Below, one piece after another: positions 25,349-33,351 of a stretch of DNA of 64,000 bases. The stretch's first letter is position 1; each line of letters opens with the position of its first letter. This DNA comes from Ruegeria sp. ANG-S4 (GTDB taxonomy: Bacteria > Pseudomonadota > Alphaproteobacteria > Rhodobacterales > Rhodobacteraceae): positions 186,001-250,000 of the forward strand of contig NZ_JWLK01000001.1 in assembly GCF_000814005.1 (NCBI RefSeq), in the 5' to 3' direction. Below the pieces are notes generated by a model. That model searched no databases and was not told where the DNA came from. It saw only the letters and a program-made list of their open reading frames with translations. Position numbers and translations under genes: made by a program.

Positions 25349-27004
25349 ATGAACGTGCAGAACAACGCAAACCTGAAAACCGCAACCGAAGTTTCGCCAG
25401 ATTGGTGGCGGGGCGGGGTCATCTACCAGATTTATCCGCGCAGCTTTCAAGACAGCACCGGCGACGGAATCGGGGACTTGAAAGGTATAGCGCAGCGTCT
25501 TCCCTACATCGCGTCGCTTGGCGTCGATGCGATCTGGATTTCGCCGTTCTTCAAGTCTCCGATGAAAGACTTCGGCTATGATGTCAGCGACTATCGCGCC
25601 ATTGATCCGATGTTCGGAACGATGGATGACTTTGGCGCGCTGTTGGAGCAGGCCCATGCGCTGGGATTGAAGGTGATGATCGATCTGGTGCTGTCGCACA
25701 CATCGGACCAGCACCCGTGGTTCAGTGAAAGCCGCGCCAACCGGGACAATCCCCGGTCTGATTGGTATGTCTGGGCCGATGCAAAACCGGATGGCACACC
25801 GCCCAACAACTGGCTGTCGATCTTTGGCGGGTCGGCATGGCAGTGGGATTCCCGTCGCCAGCAATACTATTTGCATAACTTCCTGACATCGCAGCCAGAT
25901 TTGAACTTTCATTGTACCGACGTTCAGGACGCGTTGCTGGATGTTGCACGGTTCTGGTTGGACATGGGGGTCGACGGGTTTCGGCTGGATACGATCAACT
26001 TTTATTTCCACGACAGCCAGTTGCGCGACAACCCCGCCTTGCCGATGGATCAGCGCAATGCATCCATCGCGCCGCAGGTGAATCCCTATAACCATCAGGA
26101 TCACCTGTATTCGAAAAGCCAGCCGGAAAACATCGCGTTCCTCGAACGGCTCAGGGCACTGACGGATGAGTACGAAGGCCGCGCGTGTTTGGGAGAGGTG
26201 GGCGATGCCCAGCGCGGGCTCGAGATCATGGGGGAATACACCAGCGGCGATAAACGCATGCATACGTGTTACGCGTTTGAGTTTCTGGAAAAGCGTGCGC
26301 TGACAGCAGCTTATGCCAAGCAGGTCTTTGATCAACTGGAGGACAAAGCAGGTGATGCATGGCCCTGCTGGGCGTTTTCCAACCACGATGTGCAACGCCA
26401 CGCCTCGCGTTGGGGCCTGAACGATGCAGCGATGCGTCAGTATGCGGTTCTGATGATGTGCCTGCGTGGTTCGGCATGTTTGTACCAGGGCGAAGAGTTG
26501 GGTTTGCCAGAGGCTGATGTGCCCTTTGAGGACCTCCAGGATCCTTACGGCATCGAATTCTGGCCCGAATTCAAGGGTCGCGACGGGTGCCGCACGCCAA
26601 TGGTCTGGACGGCACAGGATGAGCAGTCGGGTTTCAGCACCGGCAAACCATGGTTGCCCGTCAGCTCCGCGCAAGCTGAGCGTGCCGTGGACCAGTCCGA
26701 GCGGGACACACAATCGATGCTGCACCACTATCGCCGTGCGATCGCCCTGCGGCATGCGCACCCCGCATTGATGTCGGGCGCGCAGGTTGACATGGCGCAA
26801 CAAGGCTCGGTGCTGACGTTCCTGCGGGAAGACGCGACAGAACAGGTGTACTGCGCCTTCAATCTCGGAACAGATGCCGCCGAGATCACTCTGCCAAAAG
26901 GAAACTGGCGCGTCATTGGCGAAGACCTGGGCAGTGTGCATGCGGCAGAAACTGTGGTGCTTGATGCCGCCCAGTTCTGTCTTTTGACCAGAGAAAAGAG
27001 GTAA
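25349..27004 (+). CDS. aglA: Alpha-glucosidase, glycoside hydrolase family 13
   Basis: 551 residues, no signal peptide, so it acts in the cytosol on imported sugars. GH13 motifs are in order: region I DLVLSHTSDQH (about 112-122), region II GFRLDTINFYF with nucleophile Asp214, region III LGEVGDA with acid/base Glu283, and region IV FSNHDVQR with Asp347. The start VIYQIYPRSFQDSTGDGIGD is typical of oligo-1,6-glucosidase/alpha-glucosidases. It cleaves terminal alpha-glucosidic bonds in sucrose, maltose or similar sugars. Its place between the permease and ATPase genes is the standard aglEFGAK order. Confidence 0.94.
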   Translation: MNVQNNANLKTATEVSPDWWRGGVIYQIYPRSFQDSTGDGIGDLKGIAQRLPYIASLGVDAIWISPFFKSPMKDFGYDVSDYRAIDPMFGTMDDFGALLEQAHALGLKVMIDLVLSHTSDQHPWFSESRANRDNPRSDWYVWADAKPDGTPPNNWLSIFGGSAWQWDSRRQQYYLHNFLTSQPDLNFHCTDVQDALLDVARFWLDMGVDGFRLDTINFYFHDSQLRDNPALPMDQRNASIAPQVNPYNHQDHLYSKSQPENIAFLERLRALTDEYEGRACLGEVGDAQRGLEIMGEYTSGDKRMHTCYAFEFLEKRALTAAYAKQVFDQLEDKAGDAWPCWAFSNHDVQRHASRWGLNDAAMRQYAVLMMCLRGSACLYQGEELGLPEADVPFEDLQDPYGIEFWPEFKGRDGCRTPMVWTAQDEQSGFSTGKPWLPVSSAQAERAVDQSERDTQSMLHHYRRAIALRHAHPALMSGAQVDMAQQGSVLTFLREDATEQVYCAFNLGTDAAEITLPKGNWRVIGEDLGSVHAAETVVLDAAQFCLLTREKR

Positions 27005-27007
27005 GTC

Positions 27008-28096
27008 ATGTCGGAACTCAAACTCACGGATGTGGCCAAAACCTATGGTTCGATCGATGTTCTGAAACATATCGATCTCGACATTGATACCGGCGAACTG
27101 ATCGTCTTCGTCGGGCCCTCGGGCTGCGGCAAGTCCACTTTGCTGCGCATGATTGCAGGGTTGGAAAAGATCTCGGGCGGTACGCTGGAGATCGAGGGGC
27201 AAGTCATGAACGATGTCCCGCCTGCGCAACGCGGGATTGCGATGGTGTTCCAGTCCTATGCGCTTTACCCGCACATGACGGTGCGGGAAAATATGGCTTT
27301 CGCGCTGAAGATCGCAAAAATGCCGACGGCCGAGGTCGATGCGGCCGTTGAGCGAGCAGCCAGGATTCTTCAGTTGGAACCCTTCCTGGACCGTCTTCCA
27401 AAGGCGCTGTCAGGTGGTCAGCGTCAGCGTGTCGCCATCGGGCGCGCCATCGTGCGCGACCCAAAAGTATATCTGTTTGACGAACCTCTCTCAAACCTCG
27501 ACGCAGCGCTGCGCGTCGCGACCCGGATCGAAATCGCGCGCCTGAAAGAAGCGATGCCGGACAGCACGATGATCTATGTTACCCATGACCAGGTCGAGGC
27601 GATGACACTGGCCAGCCGGATCGTCGTTCTGGCCAACAAGGGGGTCGCGCAGGTTGGTACGCCCTTGGAACTTTACGAGACACCTGACAACGAATTCGTC
27701 GCGCAGTTCATTGGATCACCTGCGATGAATCTGCTGCCCGGTGTCATATCCGGTACTGGCGAGCAGACATCGATCAAACTCGATTCTGGCGGTACGGCCG
27801 TTTCGTCCATTGCAACCGACCCGGACCAAATGGGTCTGAAGGTGAACATCGGCGTGCGCCCGGAGGACTTCTTTGCCGATGAAGCCTCTGGTTTTTTTGA
27901 GGGCGACGTCGATTTCATTGAAGCTTTGGGCGAGGTGACGTTGCTGTATTTCGCAAGCGCGTCCGACGCAGATGGCGTTGTCGCAAAGTTCCCGGGTATC
28001 GAAAAAAACCTGCGGGGGCACAAGGTCAAGCTGAACGCTGATCCGGCCAAGGTTCATTTGTTTCACAACGGCGTTTCGATCCGGAAGCGGTCATAA
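27008..28096 (+). CDS. aglK: Alpha-glucoside ABC transporter, ATP-binding protein
   Basis: 362 residues. The N-terminal ATPase has Walker A GPSGCGKST (36-44), Q-loop VFQSYALYPHMTV, signature ALSGGQRQRVAIG (about 134) and Walker B VYLFDEPLSNLDA, then the switch His in YVTHDQVEAMTLA. A C-terminal OB/TOBE domain (from about 235; VGVRPEDF-like IGVRPEDFFADE) is typical of the sugar-importer (MalK/UgpC) branch. It powers AglEFG import from the cytosolic side. It is last in the operon, with a hairpin about 70 bp after the stop. Confidence 0.95.
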   Translation: MSELKLTDVAKTYGSIDVLKHIDLDIDTGELIVFVGPSGCGKSTLLRMIAGLEKISGGTLEIEGQVMNDVPPAQRGIAMVFQSYALYPHMTVRENMAFALKIAKMPTAEVDAAVERAARILQLEPFLDRLPKALSGGQRQRVAIGRAIVRDPKVYLFDEPLSNLDAALRVATRIEIARLKEAMPDSTMIYVTHDQVEAMTLASRIVVLANKGVAQVGTPLELYETPDNEFVAQFIGSPAMNLLPGVISGTGEQTSIKLDSGGTAVSSIATDPDQMGLKVNIGVRPEDFFADEASGFFEGDVDFIEALGEVTLLYFASASDADGVVAKFPGIEKNLRGHKVKLNADPAKVHLFHNGVSIRKRS

Positions 28097-28168
28097 GTCA
28101 GTGCCGTCAGGCCAGGACACTTGTTTTCGCGCTTGTACACCGATGATGTTTGCCCCCTGATCGGTTCA

Positions 28169-28199
28169 GTTTTGAACGCACCTAGGTGACGTTCAAAAC
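28169..28199. terminator. Perfect inverted repeat between convergent aglK and serine hydrolase genes
   Basis: GTTTTGAACG (28169-28178) pairs exactly with CGTTCAAAAC (28190-28199), and the loop itself contains the palindrome CACCTAGGTG. Read on either strand the stem ends with AAAAC or GTTTT, so it can serve both convergent genes. It includes the TAG stop of the serine hydrolase (28182-28184). Confidence 0.65.
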
Positions 28200-29168
28200 G
28201 GGCCCGTTCAAAAGCTGGATTAAATCTCCGAAATAGCCACCGGAACGCGCTGGTCGCGTCGGGTCAGACGTGATTGCCACAGCAAGGTTGCGACGCGGAT
28301 GGGCAGCAATGATCTGCCCGCCGTAGCCGCGCGCCAGTGCGAAACCGGACGGGGTAAGAAACCAGCCGTACCCATAGGCCAGGCCCGAGAATTGCGACCG
28401 GCCATGGGGCTGCGTAGATGCGGAGATCCAGTTTTCCGGCACGACCTGTTGGCTACCGAACGCGCCCCTGTCCCTGAGCATGATTGCAATCTTCAGCATT
28501 GCCCTTGGCGTCAGGGCCATTTCGTTTCCACCCAGATAGTACCCCTGCGGGTCACGCACCCATGCGGGCACCTCAATCCCAAGCGGTTCGCCCAATCGTG
28601 CGCGGGTCATCTGTAGCAGGTTTTGACCTGCCGCCTCCGTCAATGCCGCGCCCAACACATGAGTCGAGCCTGTGGAATAGAGCATCCGCGTTCCCGGTTC
28701 TGCGATCATCGGTCGGCTGAGAGCGTCGGCAATCCAGTTTGGGGAACTGATCCATGCTCCGTAATTGCCGCCGGAGGTGCGTTCCAGACCTGCGCGGAGG
28801 GTGACCAGATCTTCCATAGTGATGTTTTCCGCACCGGGCGTGGCGTCTGCCGGCAGCAATTGCGGCGCAACTTCCCGCAGGGTCGCATCTATCGATGGAA
28901 TTTCCTGACTGTTTATTGCAGTTCCCAGCAACAGGGCGACGATGCTCTTGGAACAGGACTTTATGTTCGCCGGTCGATCCAGCCCTGGCCCGTTGGGGGC
29001 CGACGCAAAGACGACCTCGTCTCCGCGCTGGACCTGCATTGAATGCAACTGCGGCAGGTTTTGGATCGCAGACGCCAGAGCATCTGTTTGGCCGACTGCA
29101 AGGCGCGGTGCGGTCAGGGAGATTGCAGAGCCAACAAAAAAGGGCCGGCGGGTAATCATGCCTTTCAT
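28182..29168 (-). CDS. Exported serine hydrolase, beta-lactamase/PBP-like family
   Basis: 328 residues with an N-terminal signal (MITRRPFFVGSAISLTAPRLAVG; a twin arginine is present, so Tat export is possible). The SxxK motif is KSCSKSIVALLLG near residue 70, a Tyr motif is seen in MLYSTGSTHVLG near 163, and the C-terminal KTG-type strand is replaced by GYGGQIIAAHP, as in many class C-like esterases. EDLVTLRAGL and YGYGWFL also fit the beta-lactamase/transpeptidase-like family. It is probably an esterase or peptidase of the periplasm rather than a resistance enzyme. ATG at 29168 or 29159 are both possible. Confidence 0.8.
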   Translation of the reverse strand: MKGMITRRPFFVGSAISLTAPRLAVGQTDALASAIQNLPQLHSMQVQRGDEVVFASAPNGPGLDRPANIKSCSKSIVALLLGTAINSQEIPSIDATLREVAPQLLPADATPGAENITMEDLVTLRAGLERTSGGNYGAWISSPNWIADALSRPMIAEPGTRMLYSTGSTHVLGAALTEAAGQNLLQMTRARLGEPLGIEVPAWVRDPQGYYLGGNEMALTPRAMLKIAIMLRDRGAFGSQQVVPENWISASTQPHGRSQFSGLAYGYGWFLTPSGFALARGYGGQIIAAHPRRNLAVAITSDPTRPARSGGYFGDLIQLLNGPVLNVT

Positions 29169-29368
29169 TTGGCGAATGATTTGCGAATTTCCAGTCCGGT
29201 TCTCAAGCGGAGTCGTCTTCTTCGTGTTACAAGCAGCCGAAAGTGGCGGAATGAACGAAACGTGGGTTCACGGCCACAGTCGAACTGCCTCGTGCAAAAC
29301 TCCACCAAGGAGGTCAGCGCTCTCTGTGCTAGACTGGTGCCGAGGATATTCTAGCAGGAGCAGTCCCG

Positions 29369-30349
29369 TTGCTACCGAATTCACTCCGATTTTCTTTTTT
29401 CGTCATGACCTTAACCGCCTTGGTCGGATCAATGCCAAATAGCGCCCATGCGTTGTCGAAAGACATTCCATCCTGGTTGCAAAAGCATGTTGGCACCGCT
29501 GACGGCCAGATTGCGCCCATCGTCCTGAAAAGGGCGCGCGCGCTATATCAAAAGAAGGTCCGTCAGGGTGAAGTTCGAAATCCCTGCTATCTTGCCAAAG
29601 ACGCCACGCGCCCCAGCACCTCACCAAATGGGAACCCGGGGCGGCGGTTTTATGTGATTTGCGAGTCGCAAAAGTCGTTCCGGGCGGTGTCATCTGGTTA
29701 CGGGAACGGCAGAAAGCTCCAACGTGCCAATTTCGCGAACGGGCGGCAATGCGCAAAGAATTTCAGCAATGCCGAGGGATCGAAACTGACGGCGGGCGGT
29801 GCCTATCTAACGGCAGAATCCCGAACGTCTTTCAAGGGCTATTATAACCAGTCCGGAAAACGCACCCCGTTTTACCGGACCTTCCTGTTGTTCGACGGAG
29901 AGGGAGAGACGAGCAACGCCAGAGAGCGTGCCATCGGCGGGCACACAGCGGTTTTTCTGAAGTGGCAGTGCCGGTTCAAAAACCCGCAAAGCTCACATGC
30001 TGACAAGGATGGATATGTTCCTTACGGAAGGCTTGTGAACTACACCGGTGGGCGCAGCAACGGGTGCACGACATGGTCGCAATCGGCTTCGAAAGAGATT
30101 TTGGCACTGGTGGAGCGGAACCCGACGACTCTCTACATTTACCCGGAATCGAAAGACATCAACGCCGTTGCCAAAGCCGTCAAAAAGGGGAAATCGCTGA
30201 CGCGCGCGGGCGTCTACTGGAATGCAACCTGCCTAAACGCAATCGGCGCGCCAAAGTTCTGGCCAAAAAGCACTCTTCAGCCGATCATCAATCAGTGGCG
30301 GGACTCGCTGCCAAAACAACCGCCCCTCGAATTGCCGATCTGCAAGTGA
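29369..30349 (+). CDS. Divergent murein L,D-transpeptidase (YkuD_2 type)
   Basis: 326 residues with a TTG start, chosen because AGGAG lies 8 bp upstream and it gives a full signal peptide (MLPNSLRFSFFVMTLTALVG, cleavage after AHA). The conserved pattern of the YkuD_2 catalytic domain can be traced: NFSNAEGSKLTAGGAYLT (usually F-S-N-x-x-x-S-x-x-S-x-L-G), then ERAIGGHTAVF with His192, then GGRSNGCTTWS with the catalytic Cys233. It would act on peptidoglycan in the periplasm. The matches are loose and several usual residues are changed, so this is a distant member. Four further Cys residues are unusual for an exported enzyme. Confidence 0.65.
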   Translation: MLPNSLRFSFFVMTLTALVGSMPNSAHALSKDIPSWLQKHVGTADGQIAPIVLKRARALYQKKVRQGEVRNPCYLAKDATRPSTSPNGNPGRRFYVICESQKSFRAVSSGYGNGRKLQRANFANGRQCAKNFSNAEGSKLTAGGAYLTAESRTSFKGYYNQSGKRTPFYRTFLLFDGEGETSNARERAIGGHTAVFLKWQCRFKNPQSSHADKDGYVPYGRLVNYTGGRSNGCTTWSQSASKEILALVERNPTTLYIYPESKDINAVAKAVKKGKSLTRAGVYWNATCLNAIGAPKFWPKSTLQPIINQWRDSLPKQPPLELPICK

Positions 30350-30424
30350 TCGCTGGCCGCTTGGGCAGTTGATCTTTGCAATACTGGTCGGTTTTGATCC
30401 AGCGGCTTGAGGTGTGGCGCGGGT

Positions 30425-31102
30425 TCACAGGCTGTTAAGCCGGTGTTTTTCCAAGATCCCGCACAGGATCGCCTTCGCCTGCAGCCTGTGCTCGCGATGG
30501 CGGTCATGCGCCTCATCAGGGCGGCCCTCACAGATTGCCTGAAAAACCGCACGGTGATCTTCGTTGGATTTGACGGGCAGGGGCCTGATAAACAGCGTCG
30601 TCGCACGCGCGCGCCGCACCTGATCGCTCATCATCGCGACGATCGCTTCGATGCGTTTGTTTCCACCCAGACGCACAAGCTCCTGATGGAACAGCTCATC
30701 GGCCTTGGCCCAAGCCTCCAGATCTTCGGTCTCTATCGCTTTGTCCATCTGCGCAATGGATGCGGCCAGAACGGCAAGATCCTCTTTCGAATAACCCGCC
30801 TCGGCGGCGCGTTGTGCGGCGAGACTCTCGAGTTCGGTCAGGATGTCGTAAATTTCGCGCATATCTTCCGAGGAAACCGGCAGAATTCGAACGCCTTTAC
30901 GCGGGCGCATTTCCAGCAAGCCCTTGCTTTCCAACATCAGTGCGGCCTCGCGCACTGGGGTGCGTGACATGCCCAAAGTAGCGGCCAGTTCCGATTCCAG
31001 ATGATCGGTTCCGGCAGCCAGTTCGCCGGACACGATCATCTGGCGAAGGTCACGGACGGCGCGTTGTGTGTTGGAAAGCGTTTTGTTGTCCTGATCCTTC
31101 AC
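30425..31102 (-). CDS. GntR family regulator, FadR/FCD subfamily
   Basis: 225 residues with a GTG start overlapping the previous stop (GTGA). The N-terminal winged helix is seen in AVRDLRQMIVSGELAAG and LAATLGMSRTPVREAALMLE (about 14-60), and the C-terminal FCD ligand domain has the metal-binding pattern D/H: WAKADELFHQELVRLGGN, with EHRLQAKAI and HRAVFQAI. FCD regulators respond to carboxylic acids and sugars acids. It closes a minus-strand operon of two dehydrogenases; the palindrome at 33284-33315 between the divergent operons is its probable site. Confidence 0.9.
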   Translation of the reverse strand: MKDQDNKTLSNTQRAVRDLRQMIVSGELAAGTDHLESELAATLGMSRTPVREAALMLESKGLLEMRPRKGVRILPVSSEDMREIYDILTELESLAAQRAAEAGYSKEDLAVLAASIAQMDKAIETEDLEAWAKADELFHQELVRLGGNKRIEAIVAMMSDQVRRARATTLFIRPLPVKSNEDHRAVFQAICEGRPDEAHDRHREHRLQAKAILCGILEKHRLNSL

Positions 31103-32130
31103 GGCGTCTCCAGATTGATCTTCCGTCCCTCCGCTGCCGAGCGGTAGATGGCCTCTTCGATGCGGATCACGTCCAAATAGTCCCGGGCCGTGTTCTCAAG
31201 CGGTGTGCCCTTTAAAAGGCCTGAAATGACGTGACTTTGCAAGGCGTGGACGCAATCGCCCCCAAATCCGTCATGTGTGCTTGGGGGAAGAACTTGCTGG
31301 CTTGTCTGTTTCCCAAAAGGTCGGAGTTCAACCGACCCATCCCCATTCAAAACCAGCGACCCTTCTGTTCCTTCAATCAACGCCTCGCCCATTGTTTGAC
31401 GCAGGTTTTCTGCACTGTGATCAAGGCATCTGTTGCCATCGAACAGGGCCTTCAGCCCGTTTGGGTGGTCAAAAAGAATATACCCCGCGTCCTCGCCCGA
31501 GATAACCGGATTGACCCGGCGCAGGTCGGCATAAACAGCGCTGGGCGCATCGAAAAGAAAGCGGAACGTATCAATCCAATGAACGGCTGTCTCGTGCACC
31601 AGAAACCGCGGCATTTCCTGAAAGTAGGGCTGCCGGTCCAAATAGGCGCGCGGTCCTTGTCCGTCACCCGGGCGCAGTCGGAATGTCGCTTGTTGCGGTG
31701 TGCCAATTCGGCCTTCTGACATCGCGTTTCTGATCGTGCGATACCAAGGTTGAAAGCGAAAGTTCTCGTGCACGATGATCGTGGTGCCTATCGCTTCTGC
31801 TTCGGCAACCACAGCTTCTGCTTCTTCCAGCGACTGGCAGAACGGTTTTTGGCAAATCAGCCACTTGATGCCAGAGCGCAACGCAGTTCGGATGGCATCG
31901 GCCTGCGCAATGGGGGGCAGGATGATGTCCACGAGATCCGGCTTTTCTGTCCGAAGCATCTCCGAAAGGTCATCATAGGCCGATAATCCGGTTGCATTCG
32001 CCTTGCTGATGTCTCGGTTGCACGCGGCGACCGGAACCGCGCCGGGCATGCGAGACCAGCTTTCATAGTGGAACTTGCTGAAATATCCCGCGCCGACGCA
32101 AGCGACCCTGATCTCTTGCTTTATCGTCAT
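31099..32130 (-). CDS. Gfo/Idh/MocA family oxidoreductase
   Basis: 343 residues from the ATG at 32130, which overlaps the upstream stop (ATGA). The Rossmann motif VACVGAGYFSKFHYESW is at about 9-25, and the family's catalytic EKP region is here ICQKPFCQSLEEAEA (about 91), with Gln in the position of Glu. LVHETAVHWIDTFRFLF (about 184-200) holds the downstream Asp/His region. NAD(P)-dependent oxidation of a sugar or acid sugar hydroxyl is predicted. It lies in one operon with an isopropylmalate-dehydrogenase-like gene and the GntR gene. Confidence 0.88.
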   Translation of the reverse strand: MTIKQEIRVACVGAGYFSKFHYESWSRMPGAVPVAACNRDISKANATGLSAYDDLSEMLRTEKPDLVDIILPPIAQADAIRTALRSGIKWLICQKPFCQSLEEAEAVVAEAEAIGTTIIVHENFRFQPWYRTIRNAMSEGRIGTPQQATFRLRPGDGQGPRAYLDRQPYFQEMPRFLVHETAVHWIDTFRFLFDAPSAVYADLRRVNPVISGEDAGYILFDHPNGLKALFDGNRCLDHSAENLRQTMGEALIEGTEGSLVLNGDGSVELRPFGKQTSQQVLPPSTHDGFGGDCVHALQSHVISGLLKGTPLENTARDYLDVIRIEEAIYRSAAEGRKINLETP

Positions 32131-33215
32131 GCCCGCAGCGCTTTCATCACGGAATTGGCGGCATCCGCTGTGCCTGCCGTGCCGCCCAGATCGCGCGTCA
32201 GGTTGCTCCCGTTGGCTGTCACTTTCTCCACGGCTTCGCGCAAACGTTGACCGTCGTTGGACAGCGCCGCGTGATCGTGAGTGATACCCAACCATTCAAG
32301 CATCATGGCCGCGGACAGGATCATCGCAAATGGGTTGGCTATACCTTGACCGGCGATATCGGGGGCAGATCCGTGGCAGGGTTGAAACACCGCATGATCC
32401 AATCCGATATCCGCCGATGGGGCCAGTCCAAGCCCGCCCATCAGGCCCGCGCCAAGGTCCGACAGGATGTCGCCAAACATATTTTCGGTCACCAGAACGT
32501 CGAATTCCCAAGGCTTCTGAACCATCCAAAGCGCGGTTGCATCCACATAGGCATGATCGGCTTTCAAATCAGGGTGACGCGCGGCCTCGGCATTGAACAA
32601 GGACCGGAAGAAGGCGAAGGCGCGGAACACATTGGCTTTGTCCACGCAGGTGACGCGCCCGGTTCCACGCCCCGAAGCCCTGCGGTTTCTGGCCAGATCA
32701 AACGCAAAGCGGAACAGCTTTTCCGACACGTCGCGGGTGATCAACAAGGTCTCACGCGCCTCGTCCTGGGTCACTTCACCCGCGCCTTGGGTGAAAAACA
32801 GCCCTTCGGTGCTTTCGCGGATGAGGACGAAATCGATCTCTTTGCCATTCGGGAGCGCCAAGGGTGTCGTTTGGCCGTTGCTCACCTTCACCGGGCGCAC
32901 GCCAGCAAACAGGCCGAGTTGTTTTCGCAGGTCGATCTGCGGTGAGATTTCTGTTCCATCCTCATACCGCACATCCGGCAGGCCCATCGCTGACAGCAGA
33001 ATCGCATCGGCCGCGCGCGCGGTTTCCAGTGACTCTGCGGGGAAGGACTCTCCGGTTGCCGCGTAATGGGCCGCACCGGCTGGGGCGTCTTTGAAGGTCA
33101 GGCTATAGCCGGGGTTTTCTTCGGAAAGTCGGCGCAGAATATCAAGTGTTGGCGCCATGATTTCCGGGCCAATTCCGTCCCCCTGAAAAACTGCAACTTC
33201 GTAATTTTTGTTCAT
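32127..33215 (-). CDS. Isopropylmalate/tartrate dehydrogenase-like beta-decarboxylating dehydrogenase
   Basis: 362 residues from the ATG at 33215; the longer frame to 33326 runs through the promoter. Family features: GDGIGPEIMAPTLDIL at the start, IRESTEGLFF (substrate loop), VTCVDKANVFRAF with the catalytic Lys, YVDATALWMVQKP, and FDVLVTENMFGDILSDLGAGL with the metal aspartates. The family oxidises a 2-hydroxyacid bearing a 3-carboxylate and often decarboxylates it (isopropylmalate, tartrate, D-malate). It is not part of a leucine operon here but heads a catabolic set, so a tartrate- or acid-sugar-type substrate is more likely. Confidence 0.88.
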   Translation of the reverse strand: MNKNYEVAVFQGDGIGPEIMAPTLDILRRLSEENPGYSLTFKDAPAGAAHYAATGESFPAESLETARAADAILLSAMGLPDVRYEDGTEISPQIDLRKQLGLFAGVRPVKVSNGQTTPLALPNGKEIDFVLIRESTEGLFFTQGAGEVTQDEARETLLITRDVSEKLFRFAFDLARNRRASGRGTGRVTCVDKANVFRAFAFFRSLFNAEAARHPDLKADHAYVDATALWMVQKPWEFDVLVTENMFGDILSDLGAGLMGGLGLAPSADIGLDHAVFQPCHGSAPDIAGQGIANPFAMILSAAMMLEWLGITHDHAALSNDGQRLREAVEKVTANGSNLTRDLGGTAGTADAANSVMKALRA

Positions 33216-33276
33216 TTGGACCCGCTTCCTTCCCGTTGCGCCTTCATAGCGCGATTGCAGCCTTAACCACAGTCCG

Positions 33277-33315
33277 TTGACAATGCATTCTTTAACGTAT
33301 ACGTAAAAAAATGCA
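33277..33315 (+). promoter_or_regulatory. tctC promoter overlapped by a 32-bp palindromic operator
   Basis: TTGACA at 33277-33282 is a good -35. Immediately after it begins an imperfect palindrome, TGCATTCTTTAACGTA (33284-33299) against TACGTAAAAAAATGCA (33300-33315), 14 of 16 pairs matching, with the perfect core ACGTATACGT. It covers the -10 region. It is the only strong dyad in the gap between the two divergent operons, and the GntR/FCD protein encoded at 30425 is the natural ligand-controlled binder. SD GGGAGGA precedes tctC. Confidence 0.65.
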
Positions 33316-33351
33316 ATAACAAACACACAGATGTTTTGGGAGGACTAGGAA

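Noticed and set aside
24971..27274. 767-residue minus-strand frame opposite aglG/aglA/aglK
   Set aside because: Antisense to three clear genes; rich in Arg, His, Gln and Cys as expected for the complement of GC-rich coding DNA.
28182..29168. Calling the serine hydrolase a beta-lactamase resistance gene
   Set aside because: It has the SxxK motif, but the Tyr-x-Asn and KTG motifs are changed; esterase-like family members are far more common.
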